Origin: Bacillota bacterium
Lineage (GTDB): Bacteria > Bacillota > UBA4882 > UBA8346
NCBI GenBank assembly: GCA_023435225.1
Contig: JAEYRX010000015.1
Location: forward strand, 1 to 55,057
Length of the DNA: 55,057 nucleotides
Direction of reading: 5' to 3'
This document shows, piece by piece, positions 32,233 to 39,842 of the stretch; the first letter of the stretch is position 1, and the number at the start of each line of letters is the position of its first letter. The translations under genes and the position numbers were made by a program. The notes under the pieces were generated by a model, which was not told the DNA's origin, made no database searches, and saw only the letters and a program-made list of their open reading frames with translations.

Positions 32233-32808
32233 CTAAATTCCTATTTTAAATTGACTATTGTTACTATTGACTATTTTGATTGGCACCGATAACCACTGTG
32301 AGGTCTTTATAATATATGTCTTACCGATTAATTCTTGGTTAATAATACTCTTTACCATATCATAAGCGTCATTTCCAATCCGCTCTTCATAGGGGATTGT
32401 ATTGTAGTTATTAAGGGTATTGATAATTGCTTCCTCGATAATCCGGTTAAATTCTTTTTTTATTCCAACTATTACTTCATCCGGTAGTTTAACTTGACTC
32501 TGCCCAAATCCAATCGTTAAATCATCCAAACCTTTCAACCCTTCCAAATGATTATAGACCTCATTAGGTAATTCTTTCTTTATATCCTCCAATATTCGCG
32601 GGATATCCTTTTTGGCCTCGGTTTGGACTTTTGTTTTGACTAAGATTGCCAGTTGTTCAGGGTTAACTGCTACCCTTAACCCTTGAAACCGGATAATCAA
32701 AAGAATACTTATACATAGAAAGAAACAACCGATAAAAACTCCGGTAAAAACTCCATTCCAATAGCGATCCTTGTCCATTACTTTTTTGGTTGGTGATACT
32801 TTGCTCAT
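32233..32808 (-). CDS. Membrane-anchored protein of unknown function
   Basis: A 191-residue protein with a short cytoplasmic N-terminus, one strong membrane segment (VFTGVFIGCFFLCISILLII, about 20-40), and a helical, charged extracytoplasmic domain (VQTEAKKDIPRILEDIKKEL, VGIKKEFNRIIEEAIINTL). ATG at 32808 follows GGGGGAG with 5 nt spacing. I do not recognise a family. It is monocistronic, with its own terminator. Confidence 0.75.
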   Translation of the reverse strand: MSKVSPTKKVMDKDRYWNGVFTGVFIGCFFLCISILLIIRFQGLRVAVNPEQLAILVKTKVQTEAKKDIPRILEDIKKELPNEVYNHLEGLKGLDDLTIGFGQSQVKLPDEVIVGIKKEFNRIIEEAIINTLNNYNTIPYEERIGNDAYDMVKSIINQELIGKTYIIKTSQWLSVPIKIVNSNNSQFKIGI

Positions 32809-33177
32809 AGATACTCCCCCATATTTTTAATTCAAGAGCTTGTTCATTTTAATAACATATTGTAAAATGCCCTGCCTAATAAGTACAGGGAATGATATAT
32901 TTTCGAATGTATGTTGGTAATTAATAGTATGCCAAATACTGGGGAAAATATGTTAATTTATATGAGATCATCTTATACATGAGGGATTTTCATAATAATG
33001 GGGATTATCTCTTATTGATGTAAACAAAAAGCATCGAAGCATTTCTACTTTATTGAAAAATAATTATGGTAATTATGAAATTCCCTTACATATAAAATAA
33101 AAAAAGTTTTGTTAACAGGTTTCACTTCCCAATAGCCCGCTGTGAGATTCGATACGGTGGATATTTTTATGAACCAA
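32809..33177. other. Gene-free AT-rich stretch
   Basis: No credible gene or known RNA seen. A 19-base word TGAGGGATTTTCATAATAA near 32985 recurs near 52834, perhaps a remnant of a shared element. A weak CCCTG/CAGGG hairpin lies near 32875. Confidence 0.35.
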
Positions 33178-33211
33178 AGAAAAAAATTAAACCATCTTAT
33201 ATAGACGGTTT
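33178..33211 (-). terminator. Intrinsic terminator after the 50-residue gene
   Basis: On the minus strand AAACCGTCT pairs with AGATGGTTT (one G-U pair) and is followed by AATTTTTTTC. It begins 16 nt after the stop of the small gene at 33227. Confidence 0.75.
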
Positions 33212-33226
33212 AATCTTAACATATCT

Positions 33227-33379
33227 CTATTTATTATTTTGATTCCGTAAATTAGTTCCTATTAACTCCCGTAATTCCGGAAAATTTCCGGCTAAAATCA
33301 GTTGTTTTGTCAATCGTTTTTTCTTTTGCTCTTGCAAGGCCAAAGTACCTCCAGCTGTTTTTTTACACTGGCCTATCAT
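33227..33379 (-). CDS. Small basic protein of unknown function
   Basis: A 50-residue frame from ATG 33379: MIGQCKKTAGGTLALQEQKK, then KRLTKQLILAGNFPELRELI and a short polar end. It is basic and helical. An alternative TTG at 33343 has a perfect GGAGG 7 nt upstream and gives a 38-residue product, but the upstream residues (CKKTAGG) look protein-like. A terminator follows at once, and a Spo0E-like gene lies upstream on the same strand, so a short transcript is likely. Too short for routine gene calling. Confidence 0.55.
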   Translation of the reverse strand: MIGQCKKTAGGTLALQEQKKKRLTKQLILAGNFPELRELIGTNLRNQNNK

Positions 33380-33531
33380 ATGAAACAAACTTCCTTTTGA
33401 TTCCTGTTATTATTTAGGATGAAGTAAATTTTTTGTAAAAATCTGAATAATTGGAAATCTCTCTGTGTTCTCTGTGGTTAAGTATTAAATCCTTTGGTTC
33501 CTGTTCCTGATACCGGGACAGGTGATGTAAA

Positions 33532-33693
33532 TTATCTGCGATAATTTAGAAGCCGATCATGTTCAAGTAAGAGTTGGTCTATTTCATCAGCTACACGCAG
33601 AATTTCTTCATTCACTTTCTCTCTCTTATTCCATAACTCCTGCATCCGTTCTTTTGACTCATTAATTCTCAGAACAATTTCTTCTAATGCCAT
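33532..33693 (-). CDS. Spo0E-like small protein
   Basis: A 53-residue protein of the Spo0E type: MALEEIVLRINESKERMQEL, then EKVNEEILRVADEIDQLLLE. The second helix matches the family pattern E.L..S..LD.LI..Y with Ala replacing the signature Ser (RVADEID). The start ATG at 33693 follows GAGGT at 7 nt. Family members dephosphorylate Spo0A~P; the altered motif leaves activity open. It stands alone between repeats. Confidence 0.72.
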   Translation of the reverse strand: MALEEIVLRINESKERMQELWNKREKVNEEILRVADEIDQLLLEHDRLLNYRR

Positions 33694-33806
33694 TTTAATA
33701 CCTCTTACATCTAAAACTTTATAAATTACTTTTTACTTTTTTATTGTACGAAAAAAAAATTTCAAACTTATGAAGATAATGTAAAATAATTCTAAAAACA
33801 CTAAAA

Positions 33807-34032
33807 GGGGCTGTTACAAAATAAAAAATAACTGAATTCTTCATCTCCACCAGGCCCTAAAGGACCTGGCTAGGCCTATAAAATCGTTCTCAAGCCCCGC
33901 GAATGGGGCTGGGTTATACTTCGGAGTTTTTACCGAGCCCCGTAGGGGGTTTAGAATGCTTTTATACACCTAGCCCAGCCGTTTAGGGCTGGGTGGACAG
34001 AATGACAAAAAAGTCTATTTTGCAACAGCCCC
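33807..34032. mobile_element. MITE-like structured element, family B copy 2
   Basis: 226 bp, reverse complement of the copy at 19419-19644, with most substitutions compensated inside stems (for example CCCAGCC...GGCTGGG where copy 1 has CCCAACC...GGTTGGG). It follows trpA by 54 bp and may end the trp transcript, since no ordinary terminator was found there. Confidence 0.85.
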
Positions 34033-34086
34033 GATTAATTATCTCTATCCAGCCGATAACCTAAAAAATCATTTCAAGATTAAGGT

Positions 34087-34866
34087 TTAGATGGCAGATC
34101 TTAACTTTGTTATTAATTCTTTTAATTCACCGAGACTAGGATCCTGGTTCGCCGCTTTTACGATAGCGCTGCCGACAATGACTCCATCGGCCAGCTTTGA
34201 AACCATTTTTGCCTGTTCAGAGGATGATATTCCGAAACCAACCGCTACCGGTTTACTGGTCGCTTTTTTGATCTTTTCAATAAAAACCGGTAATTCCGGT
34301 GGAAGCTCCGCCCTTGCTCCGGTAACTCCCTTAAGGGAAACAGCATAAACAAATCCGGTCGAGGCCTCCGCCACTTGGGTTATTCGTTCTTCGTTACTGG
34401 TGGGCGCTACTAAAAAATTCACTCCTATTCCATATTCCGTAGCCAATCGGCGAAGATCACCAGCTTCATCAGGGGGTAAATCGGGAATGATTAATCCGGC
34501 GCAACCCGCTGTTTTCAGCTTTTCAAAAAACTCAGCAAACCCTCTTTGAAAAATCATATTGTAATATATCATCAAAATTACCGGAGTATCAATATTATGA
34601 TTGACTTCTTCGATAGTTGCCAATAACTTATCTAAACTACAACCATTATGAAGCGAACGCACTCCGGCTTGCTGAATCACCGGTCCGTCAGCCACCGGAT
34701 CGGAAAACGGCACCCCAACTTCGATAAGATCGGCTCCATTATCAGCCAACATTCTTATTAATTCCGCTGTTTTAGCTAAATCCGGATCTCCTCCCATTAT
34801 ATAAGGGATGAAAGCCTTCTTACCTTCCGACTTTAATTGATTAAATCTAGCTGCAATTCGATTCAT
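34087..34866 (-). CDS. trpA: Tryptophan synthase alpha chain
   Basis: A 259-residue TIM barrel that cleaves indole-3-glycerol phosphate to indole and glyceraldehyde 3-phosphate in the alpha2-beta2 complex. Catalytic Glu lies in ADLIEVGVPFSDPVADGPVI and Asp in GLIIPDLPPDEA; the phosphate site is GFGISSSEQAK. It starts with ATG overlapping the trpB stop by 4 nt and is the last gene of the trp operon. Confidence 0.98.
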   Translation of the reverse strand: MNRIAARFNQLKSEGKKAFIPYIMGGDPDLAKTAELIRMLADNGADLIEVGVPFSDPVADGPVIQQAGVRSLHNGCSLDKLLATIEEVNHNIDTPVILMIYYNMIFQRGFAEFFEKLKTAGCAGLIIPDLPPDEAGDLRRLATEYGIGVNFLVAPTSNEERITQVAEASTGFVYAVSLKGVTGARAELPPELPVFIEKIKKATSKPVAVGFGISSSEQAKMVSKLADGVIVGSAIVKAANQDPSLGELKELITKLRSAI

Positions 34867-36053
34867 AATTTCACCCCCATGGCTTCAGCAACTGTATAAA
34901 TATCTTTATCACCGCGTCCTGATAGATTAATTACCATTATTTCATCCTTTTTTAAACCAGTGGCTATTTTCCGGGCTTCGGCTACCGCATGTGAACTTTC
35001 CAAGGCTGGAATAATCCCTTCGGTTTTAGTAAGGAATTCAAAAGCTGCCAAAGCTTCCTGGTCGGTAACCGACCGGTAAGATACCCGTCCGCTGTCTTTT
35101 AGAAAACTATGTTCCGGTCCTACCCCCGGATAATCAAGTCCGGCCGAAATGGAATAAGCTTCTATAACTTGGCCGTCTTCATCTGAAAGCAAATAACTTA
35201 AAGCTCCATGTAAAACACCTGGCCGGCCATTACCTAAAGTAGCAGCGTGGTGACTGGTTTGAACTCCCTTACCGGCGGCTTCCACCCCAATGAGCTTAAC
35301 TGACTTTTCCGGAATAAACTCTTGGAAGATCCCCATGGAATTACTGCCGCCCCCTACACAAGCCACCACATAATCAGGAAGCCGGCCTTCAGCCGCCATT
35401 AATTGTTCTCTGGTTTCCCGTCCGATTATTGACTGAAAATCTTTAACCATATCGGGATAAGGATGGGGTCCCACTACCGAACCGATAATATAAAAGGTAT
35501 CGTCAACATTAGCAACCCAGTCACGTAACGCTTCATTGGTTGCATCCTTCAAAGTCCTACTGCCGGAAGTAACCGGTCTGACTTCGGCGCCTAATAATTT
35601 CATCCGGAAGACATTCAATGCCTGACGGGCAATATCAACTTCACCCATATAAACGATACATTCCAAACCAAATTTGGCAGCTACGGTTGCCGTAGCTACT
35701 CCATGTTGCCCGGCGCCCGTCTCAGCGATAATTCGCTTTTTCCCCATCCGCTTGGCCAGCAAAATCTGTCCTAAGGTATTGTTGATTTTATGAGCGCCGG
35801 TATGATTAAGGTCTTCTCTTTTAATATAGATCTTTCCATCTCCCAACTCCCGGCTAAACCTTTCGGCATAATAGAGCGGAGTAGGCCGTCCGGAATAATA
35901 CCGGAAAAGTTCCGCTAACTCTGCTTTAAACTCAGGTGTATCGGCGTAACTCCGATAGGCGGCTTCCAATTCATCCAATGCCACCATCAATGTTTCCGGT
36001 ACATAACGCCCGCCGTAGTCTCCGAAATACCAGTTTTCATGTTTTACATTCAA
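34863..36053 (-). CDS. trpB: Tryptophan synthase beta chain
   Basis: A 396-residue PLP enzyme joining indole and serine to tryptophan. KREDLNHTGAHKINNTLGQI carries the PLP lysine (HK.N); GAGQHGVATATVAA and CVGGGSNSMGIF (phosphate-binding) follow. Standard TrpB1 length. The start is TTG at 36053 with GGAGTGA 6 nt upstream. A 345-bp gap with a hairpin element and a GNAT fragment separates it from trpF. Confidence 0.98.
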   Translation of the reverse strand: MNVKHENWYFGDYGGRYVPETLMVALDELEAAYRSYADTPEFKAELAELFRYYSGRPTPLYYAERFSRELGDGKIYIKREDLNHTGAHKINNTLGQILLAKRMGKKRIIAETGAGQHGVATATVAAKFGLECIVYMGEVDIARQALNVFRMKLLGAEVRPVTSGSRTLKDATNEALRDWVANVDDTFYIIGSVVGPHPYPDMVKDFQSIIGRETREQLMAAEGRLPDYVVACVGGGSNSMGIFQEFIPEKSVKLIGVEAAGKGVQTSHHAATLGNGRPGVLHGALSYLLSDEDGQVIEAYSISAGLDYPGVGPEHSFLKDSGRVSYRSVTDQEALAAFEFLTKTEGIIPALESSHAVAEARKIATGLKKDEIMVINLSGRGDKDIYTVAEAMGVKL

Positions 36054-36099
36054 GTTTATTCACTCCAAACTCTGTAGTTAATTTTTATTGCTTAATTCA

Positions 36100-36212
36100 G
36101 AGAATTGCATAATGTCGTCAATTTTGATTTTGATACAATATATAGTGAGTCGCCCAGATATATCTATCAATATATTGTATCAAATGTTGTTCTAATGAAT
36201 TATGCAATTCTC
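36100..36212. repeat. 113-bp inverted-repeat element in the trp operon
   Basis: Ends GAGAATTGCATAAT / ATTATGCAATTCTC and an inner pair TGATACAATATA / TATATTGTATCA give a long hairpin. It abuts the stop codon of the GNAT fragment. A partial end (TAATGAATTATGCAAT) recurs near 54333. Transcribed within the trp mRNA. Confidence 0.75.
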
Positions 36213-36383
36213 TCAATTATTAAAGATATATTTTTCAAAAAAGACCAAACTTAAGTTATCGTTTACTTTTTCCGTTTTAAATATCTGATACCCGAGCTTA
36301 TTATAGAAGTAATTATTTTTAATACTTTTTTCTCCGGTAAATAATTCAAATCTGTTGCAATCTTGATTCCCATCATCAACCTC
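36213..36383 (-). pseudogene. GNAT acetyltransferase C-terminal fragment
   Basis: About 56 codons on the minus strand encode FELFTGEKSIKNNYFYNKLG then YQIFKTEKVNDNLSLVFFEK, the last strand-helix-strand of a GNAT N-acetyltransferase (ELFTG..S..N..LY.KLGY). The acetyl-CoA-binding N-terminal part is missing, and a stop lies just upstream. It is embedded between trpF and trpB, so a former gene here was removed except for its 3' end. Confidence 0.6.
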
Positions 36384-36398
36384 TTATTCCAACGTAAT

Positions 36399-37013
36399 TC
36401 AGTTGCCATACCGAACTGCATTAAATAATTTTTTAATCTTCTCCGGATCTTTTATGCCGGGCTCTAATTCCACCCCGCTTGATAGGTCCACTGCATCAGG
36501 CTTTGCTGTTTTAATTGCCAGCTGAATATTATCAGGATTTAATCCGCCTGCTAAAATCATTTTATATCCTAAAACCCGGAATTCTTGAAACAGATTCCAA
36601 TCAAAAGTTTCTCCGGTACCTCCTGCTGCTTTTGGTGAAAATGAATCGACTAAAATTGCTCTCAAAGGTAGTCCCCGCCAAATTAGATCCGGCCCGTCCA
36701 AACCAGCCCGGAAGGCTTTGATCACTCTTCCCGGTAAGACTTCGGAAACTTGAGCCGGTTCAGCGCCGTGTAACTGAGCCAGATCCAATTGGCAATCCTT
36801 TAGTATTTCCCGGATTACCAATGGATCCTCATCGACAAACACTCCCACTTTTGTTATAAAAGGGGGGAGTTGACGGGAAATGTAATACGCTTTTTCTACG
36901 CTTACTTGCCGTTTTGATTGAGCAAAAACAAAACCCAAGGATGATGCGCCGCCATTTATACAAGTTAATGCATCTTCAATATTAGTAATACCACAAATTT
37001 TAACCGGTATCAT
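36399..37013 (-). CDS. trpF: Phosphoribosylanthranilate isomerase
   Basis: A 204-residue barrel enzyme converting phosphoribosylanthranilate to CdRP. VKICGITNIEDA holds the catalytic Cys; LGFVFAQSKRQVS, LDLAQLHGAE, ILVDSFSPKAAGGTGETFDW (catalytic Asp) and ILAGGLNPDNI are family blocks, and the end VDLSSGVELEPGIKD is typical. ATG at 37013 overlaps trpC by 4 nt. Confidence 0.97.
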   Translation of the reverse strand: MIPVKICGITNIEDALTCINGGASSLGFVFAQSKRQVSVEKAYYISRQLPPFITKVGVFVDEDPLVIREILKDCQLDLAQLHGAEPAQVSEVLPGRVIKAFRAGLDGPDLIWRGLPLRAILVDSFSPKAAGGTGETFDWNLFQEFRVLGYKMILAGGLNPDNIQLAIKTAKPDAVDLSSGVELEPGIKDPEKIKKLFNAVRYGN

Positions 37014-37792
37014 GATACTAACCCCAGTAGTTCCTTGATATGTTTTTCCGGATCGCCGGCCGTAACAATCGACTCTCCAACCAGAACCGCTTTTACTCCG
37101 GCTTTTTCTAACTCTTCGATATCCTTACGGTTACGAATTCCACTTTCCGAAACGGATATTATTCCGGATGGGATGGCGGACAATAGTTGATACGTAGTGT
37201 CAAGATTAACATGAAAGCTTTTTAAGTCACGGTTATTAATTCCAATGACTTTAGCCCCGGCATCAAGCGCCTTATCCAGCTCCTGCCGGTCATGAACTTC
37301 TACCAAAGGAGTTAACTCCAGATTTATTGCTTCTTGAATAAAATTATGCAAATCGGTTTTATTTAAAGCAGCAACTATTAATAAAGCAGCATCAGCCCCA
37401 AAAACTCTGGCTTCGATTAACTGATAGGCGTCGATTATAAAATCCTTTCTTAAAACCGGAGTCTTTTGGGTTTCAGTTTTAACTTGACGCAAATACTCCA
37501 ACGAACCTTGAAAGTATTTTTCGTCAGTTAAAACGGAGATCGCCGCAGCGCCGGCCGATTCGTAGCTTCGTCCCAGAACAACCGGGTTAAAATCCAGGCA
37601 CAATAGACCTTTTGAAGGGGAGGCCTTTTTAACTTCGGCAATCAAACTGATTGTTTCTCCCTGCAAGGCGTTTATAAACGAACGAACCGGCTCTGCTTGA
37701 TCCAATTGTTTATAAAGTTCTTTAAAAGGTTTATGTTGTTTTTTGGTATCCAACTCTATTTTTTTATAGCTTAAAATTTCTTCTAAGAACAT
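37010..37792 (-). CDS. trpC: Indole-3-glycerol phosphate synthase
   Basis: A 260-residue barrel enzyme that closes the indole ring with loss of CO2 and water. Motifs: LIAEVKKASPSKGLL (substrate Lys), ISVLTDEKYFQGSLEYL, VLRKDFIIDAYQ (catalytic Lys), IGINNRDLKSF, SESGI, and AVLVGESIV. I prefer ATG at 37792 (MFLEEILSYK) because GGGGG lies just upstream; a GTG at 37804 overlaps that site. Preceded by a degenerate repeat region that separates it from trpD. Confidence 0.97.
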   Translation of the reverse strand: MFLEEILSYKKIELDTKKQHKPFKELYKQLDQAEPVRSFINALQGETISLIAEVKKASPSKGLLCLDFNPVVLGRSYESAGAAAISVLTDEKYFQGSLEYLRQVKTETQKTPVLRKDFIIDAYQLIEARVFGADAALLIVAALNKTDLHNFIQEAINLELTPLVEVHDRQELDKALDAGAKVIGINNRDLKSFHVNLDTTYQLLSAIPSGIISVSESGIRNRKDIEELEKAGVKAVLVGESIVTAGDPEKHIKELLGLVS

Positions 37793-37957
37793 CTTAGCCC
37801 CCACTTGAAATAAGTTTGAAGTCTGAAGTTTGAAGTCCGAAGTCCAGAACCCAGAATCCAGGAGTCAGGAGGTTTATGCTTTCGTCTTTCGCCTCTTAAC
37901 TTTCAACTTTCGCCTTTCGACTTTTGACTTTGTGACTTAATGACTTTGTGACTTTTT
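37793..37957. repeat. Degenerate short tandem words between trpD and trpC
   Basis: Contains runs such as GAAGTCTGAAGTTTGAAGTC, CCAGAATCCAGGAGTCAGGAG and CTTTCGCCTTTCGACTTTTG, imperfect tandem copies of 7-9 base words. No gene or terminator. Transcribed inside the trp operon. Confidence 0.65.
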
Positions 37958-38977
37958 TTAGACAGCTATTTTCCGTAACTGTTGCAATTTTTCATAAGCC
38001 CGGCCGGTTTTGATTAACTCTTCAGCCAAAGCAATACCGGCTTTAAAGTCGTCAGCCAGCCCGGAGACCATTAAAGCGGCGGCGGCATTTAGTAATACCA
38101 CCTCATATTTTGGCCCCTGTTCTTTACCGCTTAAAATCGCTTCCGTTAATCTAGCGTTCTCGACCGGATGTTCTCCCTGAAGTAATTGATTGGCAGCCGC
38201 TTTTAGGCCGACATCTTCAGCCTTAAAAGTAAAGGTATTGATGGAACCGTCTTTTAAGAAACTTACCTTGTTTTCACCTTCCAATGAGAGTTCATCAAGT
38301 CCGCCGCCACCATGAACTACCATAGCCCTTTTTACGCCTAACCGTTGTAAAACTTCGGCAATTACTTCAGTCAACTCCGGAAGATATACCCCTAATAACT
38401 GGCAATTGGCTCTGGCCGGATTTGTTAATGGCCCTAAAATATTGAATATTGTTCTAAATCCTAATTCCCGGCGAGGTCCAATCGCATGTTTCATCGCCAA
38501 ATGAAATGCCGGAGCAAACATAAATCCAATACCGGCTTCTTGCAAGCATTGTTCCACTTTTTCGGGAGGCATATCAACTTTTATTCCTAAAGCCTCCAAC
38601 AGATCAGCACTGCCGCAATTACTGGAAACAGCCCTGTTTCCATGTTTGGCAACCGGTATACCGGCAGCCGCCACTATAAATGCTGCCGTAGTTGAAATAT
38701 TAAACGTATTTGAACCATCGCCACCGGTTCCACAGGTATCAACCAGCACCGGAGCCTCAAACCTAACTTTGAGGGCTTTTTCACGCATCACTTTGGCTGC
38801 TCCTACTATTTCATTAACCGTCTCTCCCTTTAGTCTTAAAGCCGTTAAAAAGCTGCCGATCTGGGCCGGGGAAGCTTCCCCTTCCATAATCATATTTGTT
38901 ACCTGCACCATCTCTTCTTCACTTAAATCTTCTTTCCGCATTAACTTTGCCAAACTTTCCTTAAACACTCCACTCAT
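37958..38977 (-). CDS. trpD: Anthranilate phosphoribosyltransferase
   Basis: A 339-residue enzyme transferring phosphoribosyl from PRPP to anthranilate. VDTCGTGGDGSNTFNIST is the PRPP loop; VAKHGNRAVSSNCGSADLLE, AMKHAIGPRRELGFRTIFN and ILGPLTNPA follow. AGGAG directly abuts the ATG at 38977, so the true start may be the GTG at 38968 (9 nt spacing). Not fused to TrpG, unlike in some bacteria. Confidence 0.97.
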   Translation of the reverse strand: MSGVFKESLAKLMRKEDLSEEEMVQVTNMIMEGEASPAQIGSFLTALRLKGETVNEIVGAAKVMREKALKVRFEAPVLVDTCGTGGDGSNTFNISTTAAFIVAAAGIPVAKHGNRAVSSNCGSADLLEALGIKVDMPPEKVEQCLQEAGIGFMFAPAFHLAMKHAIGPRRELGFRTIFNILGPLTNPARANCQLLGVYLPELTEVIAEVLQRLGVKRAMVVHGGGGLDELSLEGENKVSFLKDGSINTFTFKAEDVGLKAAANQLLQGEHPVENARLTEAILSGKEQGPKYEVVLLNAAAALMVSGLADDFKAGIALAEELIKTGRAYEKLQQLRKIAV

Positions 38978-39152
38978 CTCCTCTCAAAATTTGGTTCATT
39001 GGATATTAGTTATTAGTTCGCGAGTTTGGTGATTAGTTTTAGGTCTAACTGCGACCCCTTGCCCCTGGCCTGCAATAGGGGCAACCACCAGTCATAGAAG
39101 CCTAAAACCTTATCATCCTTGGGGGCTATGTTTTACTGACTTATAGAATCAA

Positions 39153-39722
39153 CTATTCTTTCATGCTAAGAAAATTCGCTAACAAGCTCTTCCCTACACC
39201 AGTGAAAATGGATTCGGGGTGAAATTGCAATCCGTAGGTCGGATGTTGACGATGTTTGAACCCCATAATCAAATCCGGCTCGGTAGTAGCGGTTATCTCC
39301 AAACAATCCGGCAGCGAATTTTTTTCGACCACCAAGGAATGGTATCGTACAGCTTCAAATGGCTCGGGCACTCCTTGGAATAAATAATCCCGGTTATGAT
39401 GAATCAGCGATTGTTTTCCATGTACCGGATAAGGAGCTCTAATCACTCTGCCACCAAAAACATCGCCTATGCATTGATGCCCAAGGCAGACACCCAATAC
39501 CGGAATTTTCCCGGAGAAACGCCGGATTGCATCAAGTGAAATCCCGCTTTCTTTTGGAGTACAAGGCCCCGGTGATACTACTAGATAATCAGGTTTTAAC
39601 TCTTCCAAGTAGTCCACTGAAACCTGATCATTACGGAATACTTTCATCTCCACCTCCAATTCTCCGAAATATTGGACCAGATTATAAGTGAATGAATCAT
39701 AATTATCAATCATAACCAACAA
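39153..39722 (-). CDS. trpG: Anthranilate synthase component II (glutamine amidotransferase)
   Basis: About 190 residues. Class I amidotransferase that supplies ammonia from glutamine to TrpE. IDNYDSFTYNLVQYFGEL opens the protein; VSPGPCTP, the nucleophile in PVLGVCLGHQCIGDVFGG, and the His-Glu in YGLQFHPESI complete the triad. TTG at 39722 is preferred because GGGG lies 8 nt upstream; GTG at 39731 overlaps the site. May also serve as PabA for folate. Confidence 0.96.
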   Translation of the reverse strand: MLVMIDNYDSFTYNLVQYFGELEVEMKVFRNDQVSVDYLEELKPDYLVVSPGPCTPKESGISLDAIRRFSGKIPVLGVCLGHQCIGDVFGGRVIRAPYPVHGKQSLIHHNRDYLFQGVPEPFEAVRYHSLVVEKNSLPDCLEITATTEPDLIMGFKHRQHPTYGLQFHPESIFTGVGKSLLANFLSMKE

Positions 39723-39731
39723 GCTTACCAC

Positions 39732-39842
39732 CCCATATTAGTTATTAGTTCATTAGTTATTGGTTCATTAGTTCGTCTATTTGTTTTTAAATCCGAAATC
39801 TGCAATTCGAAATCCGAAATTACTTAATTGTCAATTGCATTT
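39732..39842. repeat. Degenerate short tandem words between the aroF-trpE fusion and trpG
   Basis: Variants of ATTAGTT (ATTAGTTATTAGTTCATTAG) followed by variants of CCGAAATC (AAATCCGAAATCTGCAATTC). No gene. Confidence 0.65.
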
